Program-made: the position numbers and the translations under genes | The notes under the pieces: model-generated | Seen by the model: only the letters and a program-made list of their open reading frames with translations | Told to the model about the DNA's origin: nothing | Databases searched by the model: none | Assembly (NCBI GenBank): GCA_903873415.1 | Contig: CAIQOK010000040.1 | Location: 1 to 53,183, forward strand | DNA from: an uncultured Verrucomicrobiota bacterium | GTDB lineage: Bacteria; Verrucomicrobiota; Verrucomicrobiia; Limisphaerales; CAIQOK01 | Length of the DNA stretch: 53,183 nucleotides | Reading direction: 5' to 3' | Shown: positions 1 through 7,027 of the stretch, in pieces | Layout of the letters: the number at the start of each line of letters is the position of its first letter | Numbering within the stretch: position 1 is the first letter of the stretch

Positions 1-144
1 CTCGCGTTTGGAGGATAAACTCATGGTCGTGTTTCCGGTAACCATGAATAGGAGTCAACGTATCGGCGGACTCCCCGTCCACCTCCCAGCCCCGGTAACA
101 TTTAGTTTGAGTCAACTCGGGGATTTGCCGCTCGTTTTGCGGGC

Positions 145-173
145 TTGACGGTCTTCCTCCTCCTCTTAATTAT
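145..173 (+). promoter_or_regulatory. putative sigma70-type promoter of rpoD
   Basis: TTGACG at 145-150 is followed after exactly 17 bases by AATTAT at 168-173. This matches the -35/-10 pattern (5/6 and 4/6). Initiation near 180 would give a leader of about 34 bases before the ATG at 214. It also argues against the more upstream in-frame starts at 145 (a TTG that is itself the -35 box) and 178. Seen by eye only; no transcript data. Confidence 0.45.
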
Positions 174-213
174 CTCCATGACGAATGGGTTGTTTGGAAA
201 TGGTTCATTTCGT

Positions 214-2028
214 ATGGCGAAAACAAAGATTGTGGATTCCGGTTCAAAGGGGGGAAACGGCTTGGGATCATTGGCATCCGACGCTGTGTTGGCTGAGGGG
301 TTCAGAGGGGGGCGTCCCCGTGGGAAGCGCGCACTCCGATCCGTCCCGGCTCCTGTCTCGTTCGCTGCGAATTCTCCTTCGGCAGTTTGGAGTTCCGAGA
401 AGAGAGGCAACCGGCTGATTAGCGAGGTGGTCAAGGAACTGATTCTGTTGGCGCATGAGCAGGGGCATGTGACAGCCGACGACATCACGGAGGCGCTGGC
501 TGAGGCGAGTGCCGGTGCGGAGGGTTTGAAGGAGGTGCATAGCCAACTCCAACAGCTTGAGGTGGAAATTGTGGATTCGGGCGATCCGGGAGGGGGGGCA
601 TTGGAGGATCCGGTTGTTGACCGGGACCGGCTCGACATTCTCGACGACCCGGTGAAGATGTATCTCAAGCAAATGGGGCAGGTGCCGCTGCTGACCCGGG
701 AACAAGAGGTGGAGGTGTCCAAGCGAATTGAGACGGCGCAGGAGGAGGTGAAGCGAATTGTGCGCCGTTTGGGTTTCGCCGCTAAGGAACATCTCGCATT
801 GGCGGAAAGATTACTCTCCGATCCCCCTCGCGAAAGGTTTGATCGGGTCGTGTTGGATCAAAAGCTTGAAGACCGTTCCGGCCACCTGAGGCTTTTGGGG
901 CGATTGGTTGCGCAGGTTCGTGAAATGGACCGGGCGGTGGATGCCGCATATCTGGAGTGGGCGGGCGGTGCGGGCGGCCATGAGGCGGCGGAGTTGATGT
1001 CCCGGTTTCATGCGGCCGACCTCAAATTGCAGGGCTCTTTCGAGCGGTTCGCACTGAAACCGAAAATCATCGAGGAAATCGCGGTTGTGGCGGAGAATAT
1101 CCACGACAAGATCCAGTCCAGCCTGCGCAATGTGGAGGTCCTGAAAAGCCAGCCCGATTCCCTGGGGCGTCAGACCCTTCTTGATGCTGAGGAGATCAAG
1201 CTCCGGTCGTTGGAACAATTCGTGCGGATGCCCCGGGGGGATTATCTGGATGCTTTCAGCCGCTTGAAGCAGTTCACCGCGCAAGCCCATGCGGCCAAAA
1301 CCGAAATGGTCGAGGCCAACTTGCGCTTGGTCATCTCCATCGCCAAGAAACACACCAACCGGGGCCTTTCCTTTCTGGATCTGGTGCAGGAGGGCAATCT
1401 GGGATTGATGAAGGCCGTGGAGAAGTTCGAATACCGGCGCGGCTATAAATTCTCAACCTATTCCACCTGGTGGATTCGTCAGTCCATCACCCGCGCTCTG
1501 GCCGATCAGGCCCGGACCATCCGGATCCCGGTGCACATGATCGAAGTCATCAACAAGTTGATGCGCGTTCAAAAGCGTTTGCAACAGGATTACGGTCGGG
1601 AACCCACGCCGGAGGAGATTGCCGAGCAGATTCAGCTTCCGGTGGCCCGGGTGCGGGCCATTCTCAAAATGGCTCAGCAGCCCATCTCACTTCAAGCTCC
1701 CGTGGGGGACGGGGAGGATGCCAACGTCGGGGATTTCATCGAGGACCGGTCGGTGGAGAGTCCCTTTGATTTGGTCGGGTTCAGTCTTTTGAAGGACAAG
1801 CTTGGAGGGGTTCTGGCCAGTCTGAATGAACGCGAGCGGATGGTTTTGGAACTGCGCTTCGGGTTGGGGGAAGGCGGGGGGCGCACGCTTGAGGAGGTGG
1901 GCCGGCATTTCAGGGTGACCCGCGAGCGGATTCGGCAGATTGAGGCCAAGGCGCTGCGGAAGATGCGCCATCCCAGCCGCTTGCGACATTTACACGGGTT
2001 TCTAACGGCTGAAAAAAATGCGGAATAG
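214..2028 (+). CDS. rpoD: RNA polymerase primary sigma factor (RpoD/SigA type)
   Basis: Primary sigma-70 factor that directs core RNA polymerase to housekeeping promoters. An N-terminal basic stretch is followed by a region 1.1-like segment ([20 protein letters not shown]), region 1.2 ([20 protein letters not shown]), a long non-conserved insert, and region 2 with [30 protein letters not shown] and the promoter-melting segment [11 protein letters not shown]. Region 3 and a region 4 helix-turn-helix ([20 protein letters not shown]) follow. The 604-residue length and the presence of region 1.1 and the insert separate it from shorter stress sigma factors. The ATG at 214 was chosen because earlier in-frame starts lie inside or before the likely promoter. 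The gene stands alone, with 314 bases before the next one. The family assignment is certain. Confidence 0.96.
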   Translation: MAKTKIVDSGSKGGNGLGSLASDAVLAEGFRGGRPRGKRALRSVPAPVSFAANSPSAVWSSEKRGNRLISEVVKELILLAHEQGHVTADDITEALAEASAGAEGLKEVHSQLQQLEVEIVDSGDPGGGALEDPVVDRDRLDILDDPVKMYLKQMGQVPLLTREQEVEVSKRIETAQEEVKRIVRRLGFAAKEHLALAERLLSDPPRERFDRVVLDQKLEDRSGHLRLLGRLVAQVREMDRAVDAAYLEWAGGAGGHEAAELMSRFHAADLKLQGSFERFALKPKIIEEIAVVAENIHDKIQSSLRNVEVLKSQPDSLGRQTLLDAEEIKLRSLEQFVRMPRGDYLDAFSRLKQFTAQAHAAKTEMVEANLRLVISIAKKHTNRGLSFLDLVQEGNLGLMKAVEKFEYRRGYKFSTYSTWWIRQSITRALADQARTIRIPVHMIEVINKLMRVQKRLQQDYGREPTPEEIAEQIQLPVARVRAILKMAQQPISLQAPVGDGEDANVGDFIEDRSVESPFDLVGFSLLKDKLGGVLASLNERERMVLELRFGLGEGGGRTLEEVGRHFRVTRERIRQIEAKALRKMRHPSRLRHLHGFLTAEKNAE

Positions 2029-2342
2029 CCGCAGGCCCGGGAGGGGGGCGAAAGGCGGAAAACCGGCGGCCGGCGGAGAAGAAAGAAGCGGCAAGTGATC
2101 GACCGGCTTAAAATCAAATCCGCGGTCATGTGGTTTTGGTCGTCTGAAAGACAGGGGCTATGCGGGGTTTCTCGCGGGCTGCGGGTTGGCCGGTTGTCTG
2201 ACTGCGATGTATCGGCGCGGTGAGTGTTCCAAGAAAATCCAGGGTTGCTTGCGGACGGTTGGGTGAGTCCATAAAGGTTGGCCTTTTCGTCAGTCCGAGG
2301 CTGACAGGCCAATGGGATTTGATAAGCTGGGGCCGCCGTATA
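2029..2342 (+). other. rpoD-rdgB intergenic region
   Basis: No credible gene is seen here. An open frame continuous with rdgB runs back to a GTG at 2220 but shows no family similarity upstream of the conserved pyrophosphatase start. The stretch holds a strong hairpin at 2278-2312 and an exact TATAAT at 2339-2344 with no good -35 partner. Confidence 0.6.
2278..2312 (+). promoter_or_regulatory. hairpin in the rdgB leader
   Basis: TTGGCCT (2278-2284) pairs perfectly with AGGCCAA (2306-2312). Nested inside, GTCAG (2289-2293) pairs with CTGAC (2301-2305) across a 7-base loop, leaving a one-sided TTTC bulge. No T-run follows, so it is not an obvious intrinsic terminator for rpoD. It could be a structured leader or a transcript-end stabiliser. 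Confidence 0.4.
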
Positions 2343-3032
2343 ATGAATGCGATGCCGCCCATGCCCACAGTTGTCCTTGCCACCCGCAATGCCCACAAGG
2401 TGCTTGAAATCCGCGCATTGCTCGGTCAGGCGTCGAGCTGCCTGACACTCAACGATTTTTCGGAGGCGCCTGATGTGGTGGAGGATGCCGGCAGCTTTGC
2501 TGGGAATGCGACCAAGAAAGCCGTTGAGCTGGCTTGGTGGTTGGCCTGTTTGCCGAAAACGGAAGGGGCTGGGCGCTCTTTGCTGGTTCTGGCCGATGAT
2601 TCCGGTTTGGAGGTCGATGCGTTGAATGGTGCGCCAGGGGTCTTTTCCGCCCGGTTTTCCGCCCCAGACGGGAGTGGAAACGCTCCGGATGCAGACAACA
2701 ACGCGAAGCTGCTTCGGCTGCTTCAGGGCGTTCCTTCCGCCAGCCGGACGGCGCGGTTCCGTTGCGTGATTGCGCTGACGCGGGTTCCGGATTTTTTTGG
2801 TGGTGCGGCCGGGAAGCGGATGGGTGATTTGCAGGCGGTGACCCGTGTTTTTGAAGGGGTTTGTGAGGGGCGGATTGAGGCGGCGGCCCGGGGGCAAGGC
2901 GGGTTTGGCTACGATCCGCTCTTTGTTCCGGACGGTTTTGAGCAGTGCTTTGCCGAGCTGGGCGGGGAGGTGAAGAACCGGATCAGCCACCGCGCCCGGG
3001 CTTTGGAAAAACTCCGTGTGGCAGGGGTTTGA
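2343..3032 (+). CDS. rdgB: XTP/dITP diphosphatase (RdgB/HAM1 family)
   Basis: Predicted non-canonical purine NTP pyrophosphatase. It hydrolyses dITP, XTP and similar to the monophosphate plus PPi, keeping deaminated purines out of DNA and RNA; cytosolic. The N-terminal signature VVLATRNAHKVLEIRALL, the central LADDSGLEVDALNGAPGVFSAR motif and the C-terminal GFGYDPLFVPDG and SHRARAL motifs are all family landmarks in the right order. Three in-frame ATGs (2343, 2352, 2361) compete. The last one aligns best with usual RdgB N-termini, and an exact TATAAT at 2339-2344 overlaps the first. The product is slightly longer (223-229 residues) than the usual roughly 200 because of short insertions. The family call is certain; the start is not. 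Confidence 0.93.
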   Translation: MNAMPPMPTVVLATRNAHKVLEIRALLGQASSCLTLNDFSEAPDVVEDAGSFAGNATKKAVELAWWLACLPKTEGAGRSLLVLADDSGLEVDALNGAPGVFSARFSAPDGSGNAPDADNNAKLLRLLQGVPSASRTARFRCVIALTRVPDFFGGAAGKRMGDLQAVTRVFEGVCEGRIEAAARGQGGFGYDPLFVPDGFEQCFAELGGEVKNRISHRARALEKLRVAGV

Positions 3033-3109
3033 TTTTGCGCTGCCTCTTCGGCTATCCGCCTTCCGGGTCTGGATGAGGTTGGCTTTTCGGGTTTGGCATG
3101 GCTTTGCGT

Positions 3110-3138
3110 TTGACCTCGGGGATCCGCCCGAATACTAT
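3110..3138 (+). promoter_or_regulatory. putative promoter of the leuA leader
   Basis: TTGACC (3110-3115), a 17-base spacer, then TACTAT (3133-3138). Initiation would fall near 3145, only about three bases before the leader-peptide ATG at 3148. The leader peptide may therefore be translated from a leaderless or nearly leaderless transcript. Pattern match only. Confidence 0.45.
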
Positions 3139-3147
3139 GGAACCGCG

Positions 3148-3210
3148 ATGAGCGATTTGAACCTTCTGCTTAAGTGGATGCTAACGGGCAGCATGGCGGT
3201 GGGGTTCTGA
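3148..3210 (+). CDS. leuL: leucine-rich leader peptide of leuA (attenuation)
   Basis: A 20-codon frame, MSDLNLLLKWMLTGSMAVGF, lies between rdgB and leuA. Five of its 20 codons are leucine (TTG at 3157, CTT 3163, CTG 3166, CTT 3169, CTA 3181), three of them consecutive. It is followed 16 bases downstream by a strong intrinsic terminator, and then by leuA. This is the layout of an amino-acid-biosynthesis leader peptide. Ribosome stalling at the leucine codons would signal leucine-tRNA shortage. The peptide itself probably has no other function. The symbol is used by analogy with known leuA leaders. Confidence 0.7.
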   Translation: MSDLNLLLKWMLTGSMAVGF

Positions 3211-3239
3211 TGCGTTGTTGTTTTTCAAACCCACTGCCG
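3159..3239 (+). promoter_or_regulatory. antiterminator / alternative hairpins of the leuA attenuator
   Basis: Three segments compete. Segment 1, GAACCTT (3159-3165, within the leucine codons), can pair with GGGGTTC (3201-3207; two G-T pairs). Segment 2, GGCGGTGGG (3195-3203), can pair with CCCACTGCC (3230-3238; one G-T pair), which is the 5' arm of the terminator. Segment 2 resembles the terminator 3' arm (GGCGGTGGG at 3244-3252), as expected for an antiterminator. A ribosome stalled at the leucine codons would cover segment 1 and free segment 2. A ribosome reaching the stop at 3208 would cover segment 2 and let the terminator form. Confidence 0.65.
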
Positions 3240-3259
3240 AAGCGGCGGTGGGTTTTTTT
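3227..3259 (+). terminator. intrinsic terminator (attenuator) before leuA
   Basis: AAACCCACTGCCG (3227-3239) pairs with CGGCGGTGGGTTT (3243-3255) through 13 base pairs including one G-T, with an AAG loop and a run of seven T at 3253-3259. It lies between the leader peptide and leuA, so it most likely controls read-through into leuA. Ending the rdgB transcript could be an additional role. Confidence 0.85.
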
Positions 3260-3304
3260 GTTTGCCCGGCCGTCGCGGGTTAATTAAGTAAAAGGCCAAG
3301 ACTC

Positions 3305-4966
3305 ATGCTCAAAGATCCGTCACAGAAATACCGGCCGTTTCCGCCGGTCTCGTTGCCCGACCGGCAGTGGCCCGAGCGCATTCTCAGCGCCGCGCCTCGC
3401 TGGTGTAGCGTGGACCTGCGCGATGGCAACCAGGCTCTGGCCGTGCCGATGAACGTGTCGCAGAAACTCGAGCTTTTCCAGACTCTAGTTAAAATCGGGT
3501 TCAAGGAGATCGAGGTGGGCTTCCCATCGGCGTCCAACACGGAGTTTGCCTTCAACCGCCGGCTCGTTGAGGAGGGGCGCGTTCCGGAGGACGTCTGGCT
3601 CCAGGTGCTGGTGCAGGCGCGGGAAGATTTGATCGAACGCACCTTTGATTCCTTGGTTGGGGCCAAGCGGGCGATCATCCATATGTACAACTCCACCTCC
3701 CCGGCCCAGCGCCGCGTGGTCTTCGGCAAGTCGAAGGAGGAGATCAAGGCCATTGCGGTGCATGGGGCAAAGCTGATCCGGGACCGTTTGCCCCGGTTGC
3801 AGGGGACCGAGGTCCAGCTCGAGTATTCGCCGGAGAGTTTTTCGGCGACCGAGGTGGGGTTTGCCAAGGAGATTTCCGAGGCGGTGATGGAGGTGTGGCA
3901 GCCGACGGCGGAGCGGAAGATGATTTTGAACCTGCCCGACACGGTGGAAGTGGCGACGCCCAATGTGTATGCCGACCAGATAGAATGGATGTGCCGGAAC
4001 ATTAAGAACCGGGAGGCTTTGATCCTGAGTCTGCACACGCACAACGACCGTTCGACAGGGGTGGCGGCGACTGAGCTGGGGCTGCTTGCCGGGGCCGATC
4101 GAGTGGAGGGGACGCTTTTTGGCAACGGCGAGCGGACGGGGAATCTGGATCTTGTGACGCTGGCCCTGAACCTCTACATGCAGGGGGTGAGTCCGCAACT
4201 GGAGCTGGGAAATCTCAACGCCATCCGCGAGGTGTATGAGCGTTGCACCGGGATGAGTGTGCCGCCGCGCCAGCCGTATGCCGGGGAATTGGTGTTCAGC
4301 GCCTTCAGCGGCTCGCATCAGGACGCCATCAAGAAGGGGTTGGCGGAATGGTCTCGGGGACAGCGCACGCATTGGGACGTGCCGTATCTGACGATCGACC
4401 CAGCGGACATCGGGAGGGAATATCGCGAAGTGATCCGGGTCAATTCCCAGTCGGGCAAGGGCGGGGTGGCGTATTTGCTGGAGAGCGAGTTTGGCATTGA
4501 GCTGCCCAAGGACATGCAGCGGGAGTTTGGGCCCATTGCCAACGATGCCGTGGACCGCTTGGGCCGCGAAGTCAGCGGGGCGGAGTTGAAGGCTATGTTC
4601 TGGGGCGAGTATGTTGAGCGTTCGGCACCCTGGCGTTTGGAGTCGTTTGAGGCGGAGAGCAAGAATGGCATGGTCCGGTGTCACGCGGTGCTGTTGCAGG
4701 ACGGGCAGCCGCTGGCTCTGGCCGGAGAGGGCAACGGGCCGTTGGCGGCGCTGGTGCATGGGTTTGGACAGTGCGGAGTGCCCCGCTTTGAGATTGCAAA
4801 TTACAGCCAGCATTCATTGGGATCCGGGGAGGCCGCCGCGGCCATCGCCTATATCCAGTTGAAATGGTCCGGGGGCCGGACCCTGTGGGGGGCCGGGGTG
4901 GATACAAACATTGAGCTGGCGTCCGTGCGTGCCGTGCTGAGCGCCTTGAACCGCAGCTGCGTTTGA
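3305..4966 (+). CDS. leuA: 2-isopropylmalate synthase (long, actinobacterial-type LeuA)
   Basis: First committed enzyme of leucine synthesis: acetyl-CoA plus 2-oxoisovalerate gives 2-isopropylmalate. The N-terminal half is a DRE-TIM barrel with SVDLRDGNQAL (residues about 34-44, metal and substrate site) and the second metal motif LHTHNDRSTGVAATELGL, followed by GTLFGNGERTGN. The C-terminal part corresponds to the linker and the leucine-binding regulatory domain (CHAVLLQDGQPLALAGEGNG). The 553 residues and the FPPVSLPDRQWPE N-terminus match the long LeuA type known from actinobacteria. AAAGG sits nine bases before the ATG. The gene is preceded by a leucine-leader attenuator, so feedback inhibition and attenuation probably both act. 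Confidence 0.95.
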   Translation: MLKDPSQKYRPFPPVSLPDRQWPERILSAAPRWCSVDLRDGNQALAVPMNVSQKLELFQTLVKIGFKEIEVGFPSASNTEFAFNRRLVEEGRVPEDVWLQVLVQAREDLIERTFDSLVGAKRAIIHMYNSTSPAQRRVVFGKSKEEIKAIAVHGAKLIRDRLPRLQGTEVQLEYSPESFSATEVGFAKEISEAVMEVWQPTAERKMILNLPDTVEVATPNVYADQIEWMCRNIKNREALILSLHTHNDRSTGVAATELGLLAGADRVEGTLFGNGERTGNLDLVTLALNLYMQGVSPQLELGNLNAIREVYERCTGMSVPPRQPYAGELVFSAFSGSHQDAIKKGLAEWSRGQRTHWDVPYLTIDPADIGREYREVIRVNSQSGKGGVAYLLESEFGIELPKDMQREFGPIANDAVDRLGREVSGAELKAMFWGEYVERSAPWRLESFEAESKNGMVRCHAVLLQDGQPLALAGEGNGPLAALVHGFGQCGVPRFEIANYSQHSLGSGEAAAAIAYIQLKWSGGRTLWGAGVDTNIELASVRAVLSALNRSCV

Positions 4967-5008
4967 ACTTTTCATCGGACCCGGATCCGGATTAAGGTTG
5001 ATTCGATT

Positions 5009-5845
5009 ATGAAAAGATATGGAGTCTGTTTTTTCCTCACGTTGGCGCTGGTTTGGCCCGGGCCGATTCGCTCCCAACCTGCCGTGTCTCCCGCCGCGGT
5101 GCCGGCTCCCGCCGCCAAGGGGCTGGATGGTGTGATCTGCTGGGACGCCTCCAGCAAGCGCGTCACCGTCAATGCCGGAACACCCGAGGCTCATTACGTT
5201 TTCAATCTCACCAACATCTCCAGCGCCAATGTGGTCATCAACAGCGCTGTGGGATCGTGCGGTTGCACGGTGGCCCGATTGCCCGTCCAGCCTTGGACTC
5301 TGGGGCCCGGTTCCAACGGCCAGATCAATGTCACCATGAACCTTGCGGGCAAGTCCGGCACGGTCCCCAAGATTGTCACGGTCAGCACCGATCGTGGGAA
5401 CACCCAGCTCTCAGTCACGACGACGATTGTGCCCGCGTCGGAGGCGCCCGGAGCGGCGGCGGGCATGGACCGCTCTTCCAACCAGAAACTGGCGCTTGCC
5501 GACCGGCAGGCGGTTTTCAAGGGCGATTGCGCCCGCTGCCATGTTCTGCCCACCGTGGGAAAGATGGGGGCTGAACTCTATCAAGCGGCCTGTGGCATCT
5601 GTCACGAGGCGGAGAACCGGGCTTCCATGGTTCCCAATTTGCACGCCCTCAACAAGCCGACCGACTCGGAGTATTGGAGGAACTGGATTGCGCAGGGCAA
5701 ACCCGGCAGCCTCATGCCTGCTTTCAGCATGGCCCAGGGCGGGGTTTTGACCGACGATCAAATCGGTTCGCTGGCGACTTATCTTTCGGCTGCCATTCCG
5801 TCGCGGCCCGCCGTGCCAGCGTTTAGACTTCCCTCGCAGCATTGA
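5009..5845 (+). CDS. exported DUF1573 - cytochrome c fusion protein
   Basis: A signal peptide (about 1-22) and a proline/alanine linker precede a DUF1573-type beta domain (about 45-142) with its characteristic SCGCT motif at 83-87. A linker then leads to a class I-like cytochrome c region with two haem motifs only 21 residues apart, CARCH (174-178) and CGICH (195-199). SLMPAF supplies a likely axial methionine at 236. A C-terminal helix, LTDDQIGSLATYLS, is typical of cytochrome c. It probably acts in the periplasm as an electron carrier. Whether the first CxxCH binds its own haem is unclear given the short spacing. It begins 42 bases after leuA in the same direction, with no terminator seen between them. 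The exact partner is unknown. Confidence 0.8.
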   Translation: MKRYGVCFFLTLALVWPGPIRSQPAVSPAAVPAPAAKGLDGVICWDASSKRVTVNAGTPEAHYVFNLTNISSANVVINSAVGSCGCTVARLPVQPWTLGPGSNGQINVTMNLAGKSGTVPKIVTVSTDRGNTQLSVTTTIVPASEAPGAAAGMDRSSNQKLALADRQAVFKGDCARCHVLPTVGKMGAELYQAACGICHEAENRASMVPNLHALNKPTDSEYWRNWIAQGKPGSLMPAFSMAQGGVLTDDQIGSLATYLSAAIPSRPAVPAFRLPSQH

Positions 5846-5902
5846 TCCTTCCGGCACCCGGCGGGATGTTTGTTGTGTTCGTTCGCCCGGCAGCCCCAAA
5901 TC

Positions 5903-6763
5903 ATGACCGCCCGTCTTCAGGTCCGTTCGCAGCGCCAAGCGATGGACTGGAGTCTGGCGCTGGTCAGTCAGGGCATTGAGACCACGATTGAATTTTCGGC
6001 TGAAGCCGGTTGGGGGTTGCTCCTCCACGAAGAGGAATATGACCGGGCCGTGGCTGTGGTGCGGCTGTATCGGAGTGAGAATCTTAGGCGTCCCTGGCAC
6101 CGCCGGATCGGTTCCCCCGGCTTTTTTTTCGACTGGGGTGCTCTGGCTTGGGTGCTGGTTCTGGCGGTTTTTTTCCAACTCAGCGAGAGCAGTCCGGACT
6201 TGCGCAGTGCCGGGGTGATGGATTCCGTCAAGGCTTCGCACGGGCAATGGTGGCGGATGTTCACGGCTATTTATCTCCATGCGGATCTGGGGCATCTGGC
6301 CGCCAATGCGAGTCTGGGTCTTATTTTTCTGGGGTTGGCCATGGGCCGGTATGGGACCGGGGTTGGCTTGCTGGCCTCGCTTCTGACCGGAGCGGGGGGC
6401 AACGCCTTGGCTTGGTTTACAGATCAGGCCCATCGCAGTCTGGGGGCATCGGGCGTGGTGATGGGGGCCTTGGGACTTCTAACGGCCCCGCCGCTCTTTG
6501 GATGGCGGCGCGATCCGCGTTGGCGGCAGCATTTGCTGGGGGGATTTGCCGTGGGTGGGATGTTGTTTGTATTGCTGGGGTTGAGCCCCGGATCGGATGT
6601 GGTGGCGCATTTCGGGGGCTTTGTGACCGGGCTTTTTCTGGGGGGGATGCTTTTGCTGGAGCCGCGGTGGGCCGGCCGGGGCGTGGTGAGTTTTCTGGCA
6701 GGATCCGTTTTTTGTCTGCTGACTTTGTTGACCTGGTGGTTGGCGTTGCGGGCAGGATTATAG
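5903..6763 (+). CDS. rhomboid-family intramembrane serine protease with N-terminal DUF2007-like domain
   Basis: Predicted membrane protease that cleaves transmembrane substrates. Residues about 1-60 form a small cytosolic alpha/beta domain resembling the DUF2007 'signal transducing' fold (SLALVSQGIET...GWGLLLHEEEYDRA). The rhomboid domain follows, with WWRMFTAIYLHADLGHLAAN (H131, N135), the catalytic GASG serine (S183) and the histidine in VAHFGGF (H236). About six or seven hydrophobic segments are visible. The ATG at 5903 is preferred to the TTG at 5870 because similarity begins just after it. Substrates are unknown. It ends 264 bases before secA. The serine and histidine of the dyad are both present, so it should be active. 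Confidence 0.88.
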   Translation: MTARLQVRSQRQAMDWSLALVSQGIETTIEFSAEAGWGLLLHEEEYDRAVAVVRLYRSENLRRPWHRRIGSPGFFFDWGALAWVLVLAVFFQLSESSPDLRSAGVMDSVKASHGQWWRMFTAIYLHADLGHLAANASLGLIFLGLAMGRYGTGVGLLASLLTGAGGNALAWFTDQAHRSLGASGVVMGALGLLTAPPLFGWRRDPRWRQHLLGGFAVGGMLFVLLGLSPGSDVVAHFGGFVTGLFLGGMLLLEPRWAGRGVVSFLAGSVFCLLTLLTWWLALRAGL

Positions 6764-6976
6764 CCAGCAGGGTCGCTGTGCTGCCCCAGAGGAGCGGCCC
6801 GCAAAAGAGCGGTTCAAGGACTGGTGGGGCGTCCAAAATCTATACCTATTGAATTTGCGGCAAGGGCTTTTAATTTCACGGAGGACTTTGTCAATGCAAG
6901 GGCTTTATTTGGAGTGGATGCTTTGGGAGCGGCCGGGCTGATGGGTTTAATCCGCGGGGCGGGCGGCTTAAAAACT

Positions 6977-7005
6977 TTGACGCATCGTCCGCGGTTTCCT
7001 ACCTT
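6977..7005 (+). promoter_or_regulatory. possible promoter of secA
   Basis: TTGACG (6977-6982), a 17-base spacer, then TACCTT (7000-7005). The -35 is good and the -10 weak. It would start a transcript near 7012, just upstream of the ATG at 7028. Confidence 0.3.
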
Positions 7006-7027
7006 TAGGGGCTTTTCAAAAGCGAAC

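Noticed and set aside
1692-2990. A 432-codon open frame on the minus strand across rpoD and rdgB.
   Set aside because: It is antisense to two clear families, rich in Arg and Pro, and shows no domain; typical of GC-rich third positions.
6824-7027. 68-codon in-frame extension of SecA, or a SecM-like arrest peptide.
   Set aside because: The extension is not SecA-like, no signal or arrest motif is visible, and it lacks its own stop before secA. A promoter-like pair lies inside it.
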